From Orthonyx spaldingii (lineage: Eukaryota; Chordata; Aves; Passeriformes; Orthonychidae), in the NCBI GenBank assembly GCA_013397795.1, contig VZTJ01002466.1, forward strand, positions 1,108,522-1,172,521: a DNA stretch of 64,000 nucleotides, given 5' to 3'. Of the stretch, positions 10,619 to 21,611 are shown in pieces (positions within the stretch are counted from its first letter, which is position 1; every line of letters starts with the position of its first letter). The notes under the pieces were generated by a model that saw only the letters and a program-made list of their open reading frames with translations, searched no databases and was not told the DNA's origin. The position numbers were made by a program, and so were the translations under genes.

Positions 10619-12960
10619 GTACTAATTGAATCTGTGTATGAAATACTGAATTTGCATCATAAATAAAACCAGAGTCGTTTCAGCTGGCTCACAGGAGCAC
10701 AGAGAATCTAAAGAAAGTCTGGCAACTAGCAAATCAAAAGGACTAGAAACTAAATCTCTTAAGCACGTAGGGACTGAAGAAGAACAGATACTTTGTAAGC
10801 AAGTGTAGCTTGGTGACATTTTTTCCAGGAAAGACCTAGAACACAAAAGCCCAAACCATACACTTGTTCTGCAGAGCCAAACTGGACTGTAAGCAAAACA
10901 GAAAACCTGTATTTATGGCAAAAAGTAGAAGTCTGAGTGGTGCACAGATGGTTCATCTAATGTTCTAATTTGGCAAGCTGAATGTGACTTCACATTGAAA
11001 GAGAGAAATAAAAATGTAGGGAAATGGATTGCTGCTCAGAGAAGGATCTGGAGGGAGTGTCTGGGAATACACAGATCATGAGTGGGAAGATAAGTGTTCT
11101 GAGAATTTAAAACACCTAGAAATTCTATGTTGCCATTATTTATGTTTCATGTATCTATGTACTTGTGTATACACCTACCCACCTATATATGTATATATAT
11201 GTGTGTGTCTGTATTTCACATGAGAAATATCAAGGGCTAGGAATGAATTTTTAAAAAATTGTATCATTATTCTTTTGCTAATGATGACCTTGATGCAGAA
11301 TACTTGGAGCCAAGAGGAAATGTTGAGCTCCCATGTGTTTTGGATGTGTTTTGATTAGGAGCATTATAGTCCAGGCTCCTCTCTAATGCTTAATTGTTAG
11401 ACAGTTTTTCTTGCCAAGACCTGTGCTCACTAGGGCACAAATGATTCTTCCAACTTATTGTTTGATGTCTTTTTTATGTAAATCATTGGATGGTCCACAG
11501 TCCATATAAATAAATGCATTTGTGTGTGCTCTGTGTAAGGATTACAGGGCAGAGGCCTTAGAAAAGTTTTTCCTCTAAAATGTTTTAAGTATCAAAATTG
11601 GCTGCACGTTAGCAAGCAACTGGCTATGAGGCAAAACAGAAAAGTCAAATTCTAAAAGCATAAAGTAGGGATGATCTCTTTAGCATTAATCTATCTATTA
11701 TCAGCAGAGTACCACAGGTGACAGGTGGAAAACCCATGTGCATATCTAAGTCTGAATAGCACTGAATCCTCTCTCATGCAGTTTTTCACAATGAATGGCC
11801 CAGGCAAAGCCAGAGACAAAGAGATGGGTAACTATGTAGATAATAAATCATGTGTTTCCTACATTGCCTACAGAAATACACATGTAATTTCTGTGTGCAG
11901 GAAACTGGCTTAAAAAAATGTGAAAAGTGACTTGGAGAAAGTTGATAGGGCATGGACATTTTATGCCTCTCATAACAAGGAAAGTACAGCATCAAATAAA
12001 ATTATCAGGTGGCAGACTAGAAACAAAACTAAAGAAGGGAGTGCATTTTTTTGCACATCACCTGTAGAACTCATTGCCACAGGATATTGTGCACACCAAG
12101 TATGTAGTTGAAAATACTAAGACAAATAAATGCTAAAAAAAAATCAGCAGGGTATGTTACACTAAAAATGCCATTGTAGTTCAGGTAGTCCTTGAGCTTC
12201 AGACTTGTGAATTCTGACAGAATACGCCAGGAAAGTATTCTATATGCTTGTTCTGTTTTTATATTCCTTCCTCCAAATCTACTGTTTACCACAACTGGAC
12301 AGGTTTCTGTGCTGGGTGGACCTTAGCATGGTTGGCTTGATGCTGTCAGAGAAATCTTGCTTTTGATGCTTAATTTAATATTTACTACTTACATTAGTTA
12401 TATAGACCATCTGTATTTTCCAAATATGTATTTTCCCACAGAAAATCCTGTGGAAAGGGTAAATATCAAGGTGCCTTTTTAATGTAATGATGTTAATGTT
12501 TGATTTACACAAATAGTGATGCTTTAATATTTCTGAGATATTATCTGAAAATTGATATAAAATGTAAAGAGGAATTTGAAAGAATTTCAGTATAAGGCTT
12601 TTAAGGATCTAAATTTTTTCTTGACCAAGCATGGTAGTTCATTCAAAACCTGTTAAGATGGAAAGTACTTCAAGTAGTAATATTCTGAACAAATGAGCCC
12701 TAATGATTCAAATACTTATGCACATGATCGTGTCACATGTCAGAGTAATCCCATTGAACCTAGTGGATCTAGATAGGTTTTGAAAAGTGGGATGTAAGTG
12801 TGTGTAGAGCTGACGTCTAAAGATCAGCATATACCGGTCTTTTAATTTTGACTCCTGTGTCCATTGTAATTGGTTTTTCAATGTTCTAAGTAAAGAATCA
12901 TCCTAACACAGTCCTGTTTTTGTAATAAAGTGGATTTTTTTGAAATATCTGAACTGTCAG

Positions 12961-13131
12961 TGGTGATGTGTAGGACTCCAGGTGCTCCCGCTCATGGTAT
13001 TGTGGAAGGAGATGACTTTACATACGGGGCCCGGGTTTACTTCCAGTGCAACGCGGGTTACAGCTTAAAAGGCAGCCCTGTTGCCTACTGTCAGCTTGAT
13101 GGGATTTGGTCAACACATCATCCTCAATGTG
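12961..13131 (+). CDS. PAMR1: PAMR1 exon encoding an extra CCP/sushi module
   Basis: The exon is 171 bp, phase 1 at both ends, between an acceptor ending CTGTCAG and a donor GTAAGG. It encodes one complete CCP module of about 57 residues with four cysteines (in MCRTPG, FQCNAG, AYCQLD and HPQC), the conserved GIW before the last cysteine and a GYSL turn. CCP modules are small beta domains used for extracellular binding. As I recall the mammalian protein, the EGF module is followed directly by the CCP of the next exon, so this module looks additional; being a symmetrical 1-1 exon it can be gained or skipped without a frameshift. A second in-frame acceptor (AATAAAG, exon from 12931) is possible and would add ten residues. 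Coding status is well supported; its constitutive use is not. Confidence 0.85.
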
Positions 13132-15738
13132 GTAAGGTCACTTTAAGTTTTAATTCTTATAAAATATTTTGGCCAGTGTATTCCCATGAAACTAAAACTG
13201 TCTAAATCTCACTTGAAATTTGGTAGGTCTGTGACATAACAGTCCTTTTGTCTTCCTGTCTTTAAGAAACAGTTGGAATTCTTATTTTACTCTGCTGGAA
13301 CCCGAGCCTGCAAGACTTTCTGATATAAAGCTCTGACTGAAATGTCAGTTGACTGAAAATTAATAACCTCAAAATCTTTAGGCATATATCCTTCTTACAC
13401 ACAGACTGAAAATGTCCAGGACCAAAGCCAAGTGAGGGACGTAGTGCAACAATGAATAGTTACTTCCATTGCATTCCATACTTCCATTATGTATGTCTGA
13501 CACCTTCTCTGCAGCAGTCTGGTGCACTCTGTGGAGGTGAATAGGGGCTTACTGTGTGAACACTAGACTCTTACTTCAACAGAATTCCCATCCTAGAGAA
13601 AAACTGATAAAAAAGAAACTTCCATTCATTCTGACTGTGCAGGCTGGCGTGCCTATCATTCACATGAGGCCAGCTGTAAAATTCCAAGCCCCTTCTTCTC
13701 ATCCAAAGAAACTTTAAATTTTTCTTTAGTTGATTGGCATTGCACAAGTTCATTTCTATATTACAGAATAATTTGTTTCAATTGAAAAAGTGTTTTTACA
13801 AGTGTGTTATGTCAACCAATGTACATTTTTGGGGCAGTGTTGTAAAACACTGTATATAAGTTCATTTGAAAGAGCAAGCAATAGGTATTCTATCTAGAGA
13901 GAAGTTTCCAATTGCAGTAAATGTAATGTCAGGATCATGCCAAATCCCTGCTGCATTATGGCCCTGGCTGAAGATCTATAGAAAGAGCTGTTTCTAGACC
14001 TGGCTGTCACTGAAGTGCTAGGTCTCTCCTTCCCAGATGTTTTCTCTTCATTTTTAATAAATCAAAATGGTCATAACCCTGAGCCTAAGGAAGAAGACAA
14101 TTACTGTCAAATTACTGAAATAAGAGAAGGCCGTAAGTGACTTACATGGTCAAACTTTTGGCACATTTGGAAACACGCACTCTGCTGATCAGATGGTGCC
14201 TCCAGGCCAGCCGTCAGTGCAGAAGGCAACTTGCAAATAAAGCATTATTCTATGGGGGATTCTCTGTAGTCTTTAGCTGCTATCAAGTTATCAGTCACAT
14301 GTGGCTCACAAGTGAGAGAGCCTGTGAGGTACAAAGAAGGAAAACGGAGCCAAATGAAAAGGAGACAGGACTCTGCTTTTCCCTTTCTCCTGGTTGAGGG
14401 GAAGTTCAGACACCCTTGTTTACTGAATATGACTTGTGGAAAAGCATTTAAGTACATATATAGCCTTCAGCATATGCTAAAATCCAATGCTTGTAAAGAA
14501 AATGCTGAAATATAGGCTTAGCTTGAATGATACACTCACAGTTCAAAGCACATGCTCTTCATTGAATTGATATTGTTATAGCTGGCCATGTGTTTACACA
14601 CTTTGCTGAGCTGGGCTTTGTCTGGTGGCACAAGGATATGGGGACAGGACAGGGCCATACCTTTGCAGTGTAACTGTGCTGATTTCACAGCAATTTAAAT
14701 AAATGTCTGAGTGCTTTGTTACATGTTGGTGCTTTTGATTGATATGTCCCAGTCCTGTTGGCCCTCTGTGAGGAGCACCAACACCAGTTGTCTAAACTAA
14801 ATGTTCACTTGTTATCATGCACTGAGACACCAGGCAGAGGAATTAAATAGAATTGCATGTTACTGTTGTCCTGCCAAGAAAACAGAGGTGAAGTCCAAAG
14901 GGGAAAAATGTACCTTGTCAGCTGCTAAATAGAAAGAGCAGAGGAGTTAGAAATAAAGGAATACTCACCTTCTAGCATCACATAGTGAATACTGTCCTCT
15001 AGATTTAGGGCAAAAATCTAAGTTTATTGAGAGAAAAACAAAACCAAAAACACAACAAGAATTAAAAAGAAGTGGAACATACTGGGAAGGAGGAAGTAAA
15101 AGAGGTTTTATAGGCAGTATATAGCATGAGTAAGCTTTTCATATTAAATTTTTATTGTCAGTAAATACATACATATGTTCTCTTTCAGTTCCTGTATTTC
15201 CCTGGATTATTGAGATATCTCTCTCAGTGCCAAGAAAACAAAATGCAGCCAATCATAAAAGCAAAATTAAGTAGTCTAGTTTTATTATCCAAGTGCAGTG
15301 AAGTATTGAAAATACAGAAAAGGGAAAAGAATGCCAAGGGTCTGTTTCCTGCAAATAGTTTAAGTGCAGCCTTTTATGCTATTGAAGAAGCCTTGTTAAT
15401 TTTAATGGGACATGAACATTATGTAAAGTCAAGGTTCTTTTTCAGGATTGTCAGCTCTTTCTTAAGGTTTTAACAATTTCACAATTTTTACCAATTTGAG
15501 AATCTTATGCTTTCAGTGAGACTAAAGTGTGTATTATAAACAGACATCTCTATATTAAAATTTCTTCTTTAATATTTGACATTTTCAAAGACAGGGACCC
15601 CAGATGGTCTTGAAAAGGCGTCTTTAATAAAGTGTAGATTGTTTAGTAACATCTGAATGAAATGCCAAGCAATTTGATGGGTGAAAATAACGCAGTGAAC
15701 CTGATAAAATGGTTACTATCTTTTTCCCCTGTCATTAG
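13132..15738 (+). other. PAMR1: PAMR1 intron (2607 bp)
   Basis: The intron begins GTAAGG and ends CATTAG. No exon, RNA gene or clear mobile element was recognised inside. It is AT-rich unique sequence with a few short chance open frames (such as those around 14137-14515) that lack splice-site support and homology. Confidence 0.8.
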
Positions 15739-15951
15739 TTCTAGAAGAAAAAAACTGCTCAGATCCTGGTGGCCCACTCAATGGCTACAGAAGAGTAGTG
15801 GAAGACACTGGGCTCTTGAATGGACGCTATGCAAAAATTGGCACAGTCATTGCTTTCTTTTGTAACAACTCATATGTTCTTAGTGGCAATGAACAGAGGA
15901 CCTGCCAAGACGATGGAGAATGGTCAGGGAAGCAACCAATCTGCATAAAAG
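15739..15951 (+). CDS. PAMR1: PAMR1 exon encoding the conserved first CCP/sushi module
   Basis: The exon is 213 bp, phase 1 at both ends, acceptor CATTAG, donor GTAGTT. With the G from the previous exon it reads VLEEKNCSDPGGPLNGYRRV and runs through TVIAFFCNNSYVLSGNEQRT to WSGKQPICIK. The four CCP cysteines (NCSD, FFCN, RTCQ, PICI) and the tryptophan are all present. NNS is a potential N-glycosylation sequon. This is the CCP that directly follows the EGF module in mammalian PAMR1 as I remember it, and the LEE.NCSDPGGP start is nearly invariant, which makes it the strongest anchor for the gene identity. Confidence 0.96.
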
Positions 15952-17532
15952 GTAGTTTACAAACTTTTTTACCACAACTCACACAAGCTGCTATGGTTGT
16001 ACTGGATTGTGTTTAAGATCATTTGCACCCAACAAACAATCATTTTTGCTAAGAATGAGCTGTCTGGCTGATACCTCATACTGAGTTTGGTAGTTTGCCA
16101 GCTCTACTGGCTGCTATACTCAGACAGAGAAGATGCCAATGATTCCAGAATATTCCATCTTTAAACAGAGAAAGAAATGTTTCCTTACTACCCTTGTTCT
16201 AGGACTGAACCTGCGTAAGATCAAAATCAAAGATCAGGATGGAATTGAAATAGAATGAAATAATTGTCTCATCAGACTGTTAACAACCCGTTGCTGTCAT
16301 AGGGAGTAGCTGTCCTCTCACAATCCTTTTAAAAGAATGGGACCAGTCATGAGTCCTGCAAAAGGCAGAGCCTGTACATTGCAGCCTTGAAGACATAATT
16401 AAATTATCTGTATTTATCAAAACACTGAATCACACTTTTAAATCCTTTGCTAGAAAGGGAATTATGCTCTTGACCTGGAGCTATTCTACTAAGTGTATAT
16501 GAAACCCTGAGTGAATGAATGAATGAATGAATGAATGAATGAATGAATGAATGAATGAATGAATGAATTTGGGCTAGGGAACTGCTAAATTCATTTTATG
16601 AAAGCAATTTCTTGACATATGGATTTTTTTAAAAACTGAAATGATGATCATATAAGGAAATATGTCTGTCCCCTGGGGAATTTGCTTTATTCTGTTGTTT
16701 TAGATGAAAATAATCTCTTCCTGAAGCAAATAATCATCTGTGGAAAGCATCTTTATTGATGCTTACTGTGATACTGACATAGTGGTCAACATATATATCA
16801 ATCACAAAGAACCAGATATTGTTAAATTACACAGAGCACAAGTGCTCAGGCGTACAGATAAAATCCATCCTGCAAGATTCCTTTTCTTCCACTCAGGGCA
16901 GCAGGAAGGAGACCCTGGGAGAGTTATTTGAACTGATAAACGTGAATATTTTATCCTATTCTTAAAATAAGTAAACTGAATATGCAAAACTAGAAATCTT
17001 GGGTCTCCTTTCTGTTATTTTATGCATATTCGGGTAACTCTGAGATGTTCCTTTGAGCCAGAGTCTCCAATTCTTTCTGTGAGTGCACAAGCAGACTCCT
17101 GCAGCCTTTCTCTGTATGCCCAGCCACTGGGATTAGCTATGAGGGGCTACACAGATGGAAATTAAGTATTTTTATGTATAATTCCATTATTGGAAAAGTT
17201 TGCTCTGATACAAAGCCATCAGCCGTCGTGGTGGCATTCAGACACACTGAATGATGGAAAAATCTTTCTCCATGTCTGAAAGTGCCAGTGCAGAGGATGT
17301 TCATTAGCTTCCACTGTTGTAAATGGGACAGATCTTGTGAACTGTGGAGAAGTATTTTTCCAAGGCTTTAGGTTTTATGATCTATCTTTAATTTAATGCA
17401 CGTAACTTAACTGCCTCTTTTCTTAATCCAGTCCACTATAGTTAGTGAGAGGAAAGGTTGGAAATGTGTATGAACCATAGCACTTGAGCTGTGAATGTGA
17501 AAAAGTACTGTGCAACATTGTATTTTTTCTAG
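15952..17532 (+). other. PAMR1: PAMR1 intron (1581 bp) with a GAAT microsatellite
   Basis: The intron begins GTAGTT and ends TTTTCTAG after a pyrimidine-rich tract. It contains the (GAAT)n array at 16512-16568. Nothing else was recognised. Confidence 0.85.
16512..16568. repeat. (GAAT)n microsatellite, about 14 copies
   Basis: An uninterrupted tetranucleotide run of about 57 bp lies within a PAMR1 intron. Perfect repeats of this length are often length-polymorphic. Confidence 0.97.
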
Positions 17533-17599
17533 CCTGCAGAGAGCCAAAGATCTCTGACCTGGTGAGACAGAAAGTGCTTCCAATGCAGGTTCAGTCAAG
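17533..17599 (+). CDS. PAMR1: PAMR1 small exon: start of the interrupted CCP module
   Basis: This 67-bp exon enters in phase 1 and leaves in phase 2 (acceptor TTTTCTAG, donor GTGAGA). It encodes ACREPKISDLVRQKVLPMQV followed by QS and part of R. It holds the first cysteine of the third CCP-like module; the remaining three are in the next exon. The sequence is almost identical to the mammalian PAMR1 linker as I remember it. Its length is not divisible by three, so skipping it would shift the frame and remove the protease-like domain. Confidence 0.94.
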
Positions 17600-19713
17600 G
17601 TGAGAATGCACTACCTCAACTATAGTTTAAAGAAAAAAATGTCATTGCTTTTCCCCTCCTCTCCTTTTCACTCCATGTGTTTAGCCTGCCTGAGCAGTGA
17701 TTCCCACAAATCCACTGATAATTGAGCAATGAGAGCTGCTGGGACGGGAGGTCTGATTAAGTACGGGTTGCCAGCTGCTGGAGGCAGCCAGGAAGAAATG
17801 CACAGATAGAGACAGGCAAACTACAGGATGATGCTGGAATTCTGCTTGCAAGCTTGTGACAGGCTATGAGAACAGTCTAAGAACAGTTCCTTGGGGCTAA
17901 TGATGTGTGTTAAAATATGAACATGTGCCAACTTAGTGCACAAGGAGAGCACAGGAGAGAAGAGAGTATAGCAATGCAATCTGCTCCCAGTAAGTTTCAC
18001 CATCCAAAGCAACATAGCACAATTTATATAAGGCTGGGCATGAGGGAGAGGAGGAAGTAGAGTAGGAGGGGGGAAAGGAATGAAAGATTAGACCCTTCCT
18101 GGGCTTACCCTTCTGATGATTTCTTGAAATAAACCCAATCTGAATTAGTTATGTTGCAGTGTTCAGGTTCATTTTTGTCCAAGTAGTAATTTCTCATTTC
18201 AGAGTTATTTTTGAAGTACATGACTCATTTAATTTTAGATGCAGTGCAAGAACTGTCCTCATCTTTGGTCTTAAGAACAGTCATATCAGGTCAGAATAAA
18301 GGTCCAGCTCAAGCCATATCCTGTCTCTGGCAACAGCCAGTAGCAGTTGCCTAGAGAAGATCTCAGGAACAAGGCAAGCATATACTTCCCAATCACTCTG
18401 CCACTCTCCAGGTCTGTGATGTATGATTGTGGAGATGGCCCTGAGAAGCCAACATGAGGCTTTAGTATCCATTAGGGGATTTTTCTTGCTTAAATGTCTC
18501 AATTCACTTTTAAATACAGATCTTTTCAAGGCTAAATGTTTCAGATATTATTGCCAGCTGTACTGAGAGCACATACATGCCCTCCCATCCATAAGACGCC
18601 ATGAGATGATGGCATCTCGTGTTTGTGGACTGTTTTTAATCCCTTGAAGTAGAATCTCCATTTGATAGGTCAATAGTGAGACAAAGTCTGAATTATGCAA
18701 CATTGCAAGTCACCTGTGAGTTTGGAATGGGACCCTGGCAGACTGAGTATGACCACAGCAGCTCTCGTCCTTCTTCCAAAATACAAGAGACTTGGCACTG
18801 CTCTTGTTCTTAGTAACTTTACTTTCCTGTTATATATTGCCTCACAGATTGGATATGATGGAGGTGTTATCTGTGTCTCTCTGTGATAAAAAATGAAATC
18901 ATCACGAGAAAAAAACCGATGTCTTTTGTAGATGTAGGCAGTACCAGAAAACTCAAGGGAAAGCAATTTCCTGCTGAATTTTTCAGACATAAAAAGGGAT
19001 TTTTTGTAGATATGAGCTTTTAAGCATTAGAGCAAGGGACGCATTCTAAACTATTCAAATTTAAGTATGACTGTAGTCAAGCTTATGGTCCGTATCTAAG
19101 CTGGTGCATATATTTATTTCTTAATTATGTGCCCTATTTCAGCTAATCAGTACAATTTCTAAGTGGAAGCTTGGCGATTATGAAATTATGAAATCTCTGT
19201 GGCGAGGCAATTATCTCTGTTAATTGCTAAATCAAGCAACTTTAGCAACATAATTTAATCTGAATCAATTCCTAATACTGTCTATTAAAATATTCACTAG
19301 AGAAAAGATGTGCCTAGCTCTCCTCTAGAGAGAATTAATTATGACAATGCCAAATTCAGGTGTAATTTCTTTATTTAAAAAATGGTATCTCAGTCCTTTT
19401 GTGAATGGAAAAACTTCCACATTCAGAGGCAACCTATTGCAAGTCAGAAACTGTAAAATGAAAACAAGAGACACAAATAGGAAATGTATAAACATATGTG
19501 TAATTACATATGTGTACATATATATGTAAATAAAATAGCTGGGATGTAAATAGCAGTTTTGCTAAACTATGCTGGAATTATATTCTTTTCTTATTCTTTC
19601 ACAAGCATACTTCATATGATTTGAAATGATACTTAACACAACTGGTGATAAAGTTGATGTAATGACTGCTTTTATAGTATTATAATGATTGTGTTCTTTG
19701 TGCCTTGAAACAG
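17600..19713 (+). other. PAMR1: PAMR1 intron (2114 bp) with an old CR1/L3-like relic
   Basis: The intron begins GTGAGA and ends TGAAACAG. It contains the repeat relic at 18284-18530 and an AT-rich palindromic stretch at about 19492-19530 made of ACATATGT motifs. No other exon was recognised. Confidence 0.8.
18284..18530 (-). mobile_element. Ancient CR1/L3-like retroposon relic
   Basis: The + strand shows, in order, AGGTCCAGCTCAAGCCATAT, CCTGTCTCTGGCAACAGCCA, AGCAGTTGCCTAGAGAAGA, a TAGTATCCATTAGGGGA block and CTCAATTCACTTTTAAATA. These resemble the reverse complement of an old amniote CR1/L3-type 3' region that I remember from reptile and bird genomes ('aggtccatctagcccagtatcctgtctc ... aattcacttttaaa'). 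Orientation is inferred from that resemblance. Confidence 0.55.
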
Positions 19714-19946
19714 AGAAACACCTTTACATCAACTTTACTCCTCTGCATTCAGCAAGCAAAAGCTTCAAATCTATCCAACCAAGAAGCCAGCACTGCCATT
19801 TGGAGAACTGCCCCCAGGGTACCAGCACTTGCACACCCAGCTCCAGTACGAGTGTGTTTCTCCTTTCTACCGCCGCCTGGGCAGCAGCAGGAGGACTTGC
19901 CTGAAGACAGGAAAATGGAGTGGGAGAGCCCCAGTGTGTATTCCAA
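19714..19946 (+). CDS. PAMR1: PAMR1 exon: remainder of the interrupted CCP module
   Basis: The exon is 233 bp, entering in phase 2 and leaving in phase 1 (acceptor AACAG, donor GTGAGT). It encodes RETPLHQLYSSAFSKQKLQ, then a basic, proline-rich stretch (PTKKPALPFGELPPGYQHLH), then the CCP half YECVSPFYRRLGSSRRTCLK with TGKWSGRAPVCIP. The module is unusual: about 60 residues separate its first cysteine (previous exon) from its second, so it is a CCP with a long insertion. The very high conservation of the inserted part with mammals, as remembered, suggests it is functionally constrained; what it binds is unknown to me. Confidence 0.96.
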
Positions 19947-21315
19947 GTGAGTCTCCAAGGGAAAAAAATGTGCATATCTCTCGGGTGTATGAGAGAACAG
20001 GATGTGTATTCATCTTAGATATTTAGGGAGTCACAGCAGTGTAGGCTGCCTATACTTCCAGCTGGGAGAAAGGAGCAATCGAGCTTGAAGGACATGTGTC
20101 TTTTTATCCACTGGCAGAACTTGTGCAGTTGATGGTAAAGTGATCAGGCTTTCAACACTGTAATTTGGCATTAATTTTTCTATTCTTTAATTGAGCAAAA
20201 GGTGTATTGAGTCTTTCTCCTGATTTGAAATAGCCTTCCTACTACCACTTCATGTTTTTCTAGATTATTTACTACAAATGGGATTTTTCTTTCATTTGTA
20301 TACTTTGGCACACAGCTGACAAAACCATCAAAGTTTGAGCAATAGAAGGGAGAGTCTGCAATTTTAAAGAGACTCTTCCTTTAATAAACCCTGCTAAGGA
20401 AGTGTTCATATTGCGAACTCTAAGTCCAGATAAAATCTTATCCAGAGCTAGTGCACAAACTAAGTCAGGGTAAGAATGTCACAAGATTTGGTAAACCCCA
20501 CTACTGACATCAAGCAAACTGTGCAAAGTGGATCTGAACAACAAACAAATTTTTATTGCTCTTGTTTGTGGTTTTACTTTGAGATCATATCATGTATTTT
20601 GAAAAGTATCACATTCAATCCTTTTCACTATGGACATGCACACAGTACATCCCAGGAAGAAAAAGTCTCCTAAGGGAGACTAAAAAATGCAACCATGCAA
20701 TGTGACTCTTCCAGCTGAAGTAAAACTTTCATAATATTGGGGATTTTACCCCAGCTCCAAGCCTGGATAACATATTCCCAGAACAAGGCAGAACTTTTTC
20801 ATTTCCCCAGGATGACTGTTCATTTAGATGCATTTGCCTCAACATCGTTGTTGCTAGACAAGTCTGTTCTTAAAGGCATGAACTGACCTGTGCAAAGCTT
20901 CATGCCAAGAGAGGCCTCACAATTCCTCTGTGACCACCTAGGGTGAGTTTTAGTGCACTGCTGGCTTCATGGCGTTTTACGATAAACAAGAATCAGGGGT
21001 GTTCTTTCCATTTCTCTGTGCAGTCATCTCATTATAGTGCAGCTCAGGGTTGTTGTAAAAATTCACCTGTTCAAGTGCTAAATCCACATTCCTACTCTAC
21101 CCAGGAATTTAGATAATAATGGAAAACTTGAATATTTTTTAAAAAAGCTATATAAAATATTCCTATAATTTTGCAGAGGCTAATTAGACAGCTGTCCTTC
21201 ATACTCACCATTGCAGTTTAGTTTCTTTTGGCACATCCTAAGAAGGAATCAAGAATAATACCCAGATTCTTTTGAGGAGAAGGTGTTACCTACTTTTTGC
21301 TTAATGTTTCCTCAG
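19947..21315 (+). other. PAMR1: PAMR1 intron (1369 bp)
   Basis: The intron begins GTGAGT and ends TTTCCTCAG. It is AT-rich unique sequence and no repeat family or RNA gene was recognised. Confidence 0.85.
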
Positions 21316-21611
21316 TTTGTGGAAAAGCAGAAAACATCACCCTGAAGAAGGCAGCGACCTCTACGAGGTGGCCATGGCAAGCAGCCATCTACCGCACGGC
21401 CAACGGGGTGAAGGAGAACAGCCTTCGGAAAGGGGCCTGGATCCTCATCTGCAGCGGGGCCCTGGTGAACGAACGCACCGTGGTGGTGGCAGCTCACTGT
21501 GTCACTGACCTGGGCAAGACCATCGTGCTCAAGACAGCAGAGCTCAAGGTGGTCCTGGGGAAATTCTACAGAGACGATGACAGGGATGAAAAGACCATTC
21601 AGAACCTGCGG
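21316..21611 (+). CDS. PAMR1: PAMR1 exon: first half of the trypsin-like domain (catalytic His)
   Basis: The exon is 296 bp, entering in phase 1 and leaving in phase 0 (acceptor TTCCTCAG, donor GTGAGT). It starts VCGKAENITLKKAATSTRWP and continues WQAAIYRTANGV, then CSGALVNERTVVVAAHCVTD and KVVLGKFYRDDDRDEKTIQN. The S1-family features are WPWQAAIY after the former activation region and AAHC carrying the triad histidine (codon 21495-21497). The start of the domain lacks a classic R/K-IVGG activation site, consistent with a domain not activated like trypsin. NIT is a potential N-glycosylation sequon. GC content is visibly higher than in neighbouring exons. The antisense open frame covering this exon is a shadow. 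Confidence 0.97.

Larger units (their letters stand above)
1..12960 (+). other. PAMR1: PAMR1 intron upstream of the first visible exon
   Basis: No coding exon of PAMR1 was recognised here. I looked for the EGF-like and CUB exons expected before the CCP modules and found no cysteine pattern that fits, so the intron preceding 12961 probably spans at least this stretch. Its recognisable contents are a NUMT (about 1170-2282) with a solo LTR inside it, a MIR-like SINE near 6240, a CR1 3' end at 7230-7742 and a reverse MIR-like relic at 10478-10618. The open frames seen here are short, lack homology I recognise and lack paired splice sites. The stretches 2283-6239, 7743-10477 and 10619-12960 otherwise look like unique, AT-rich intronic DNA. 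Confidence 0.7.

Noticed and set aside
19492..19530. AT-rich palindromic stretch of ACATATGT/ACATATAT motifs
   Set aside because: Alternating purine-pyrimidine low complexity accounts for the self-complementarity; nothing suggests a specific element.
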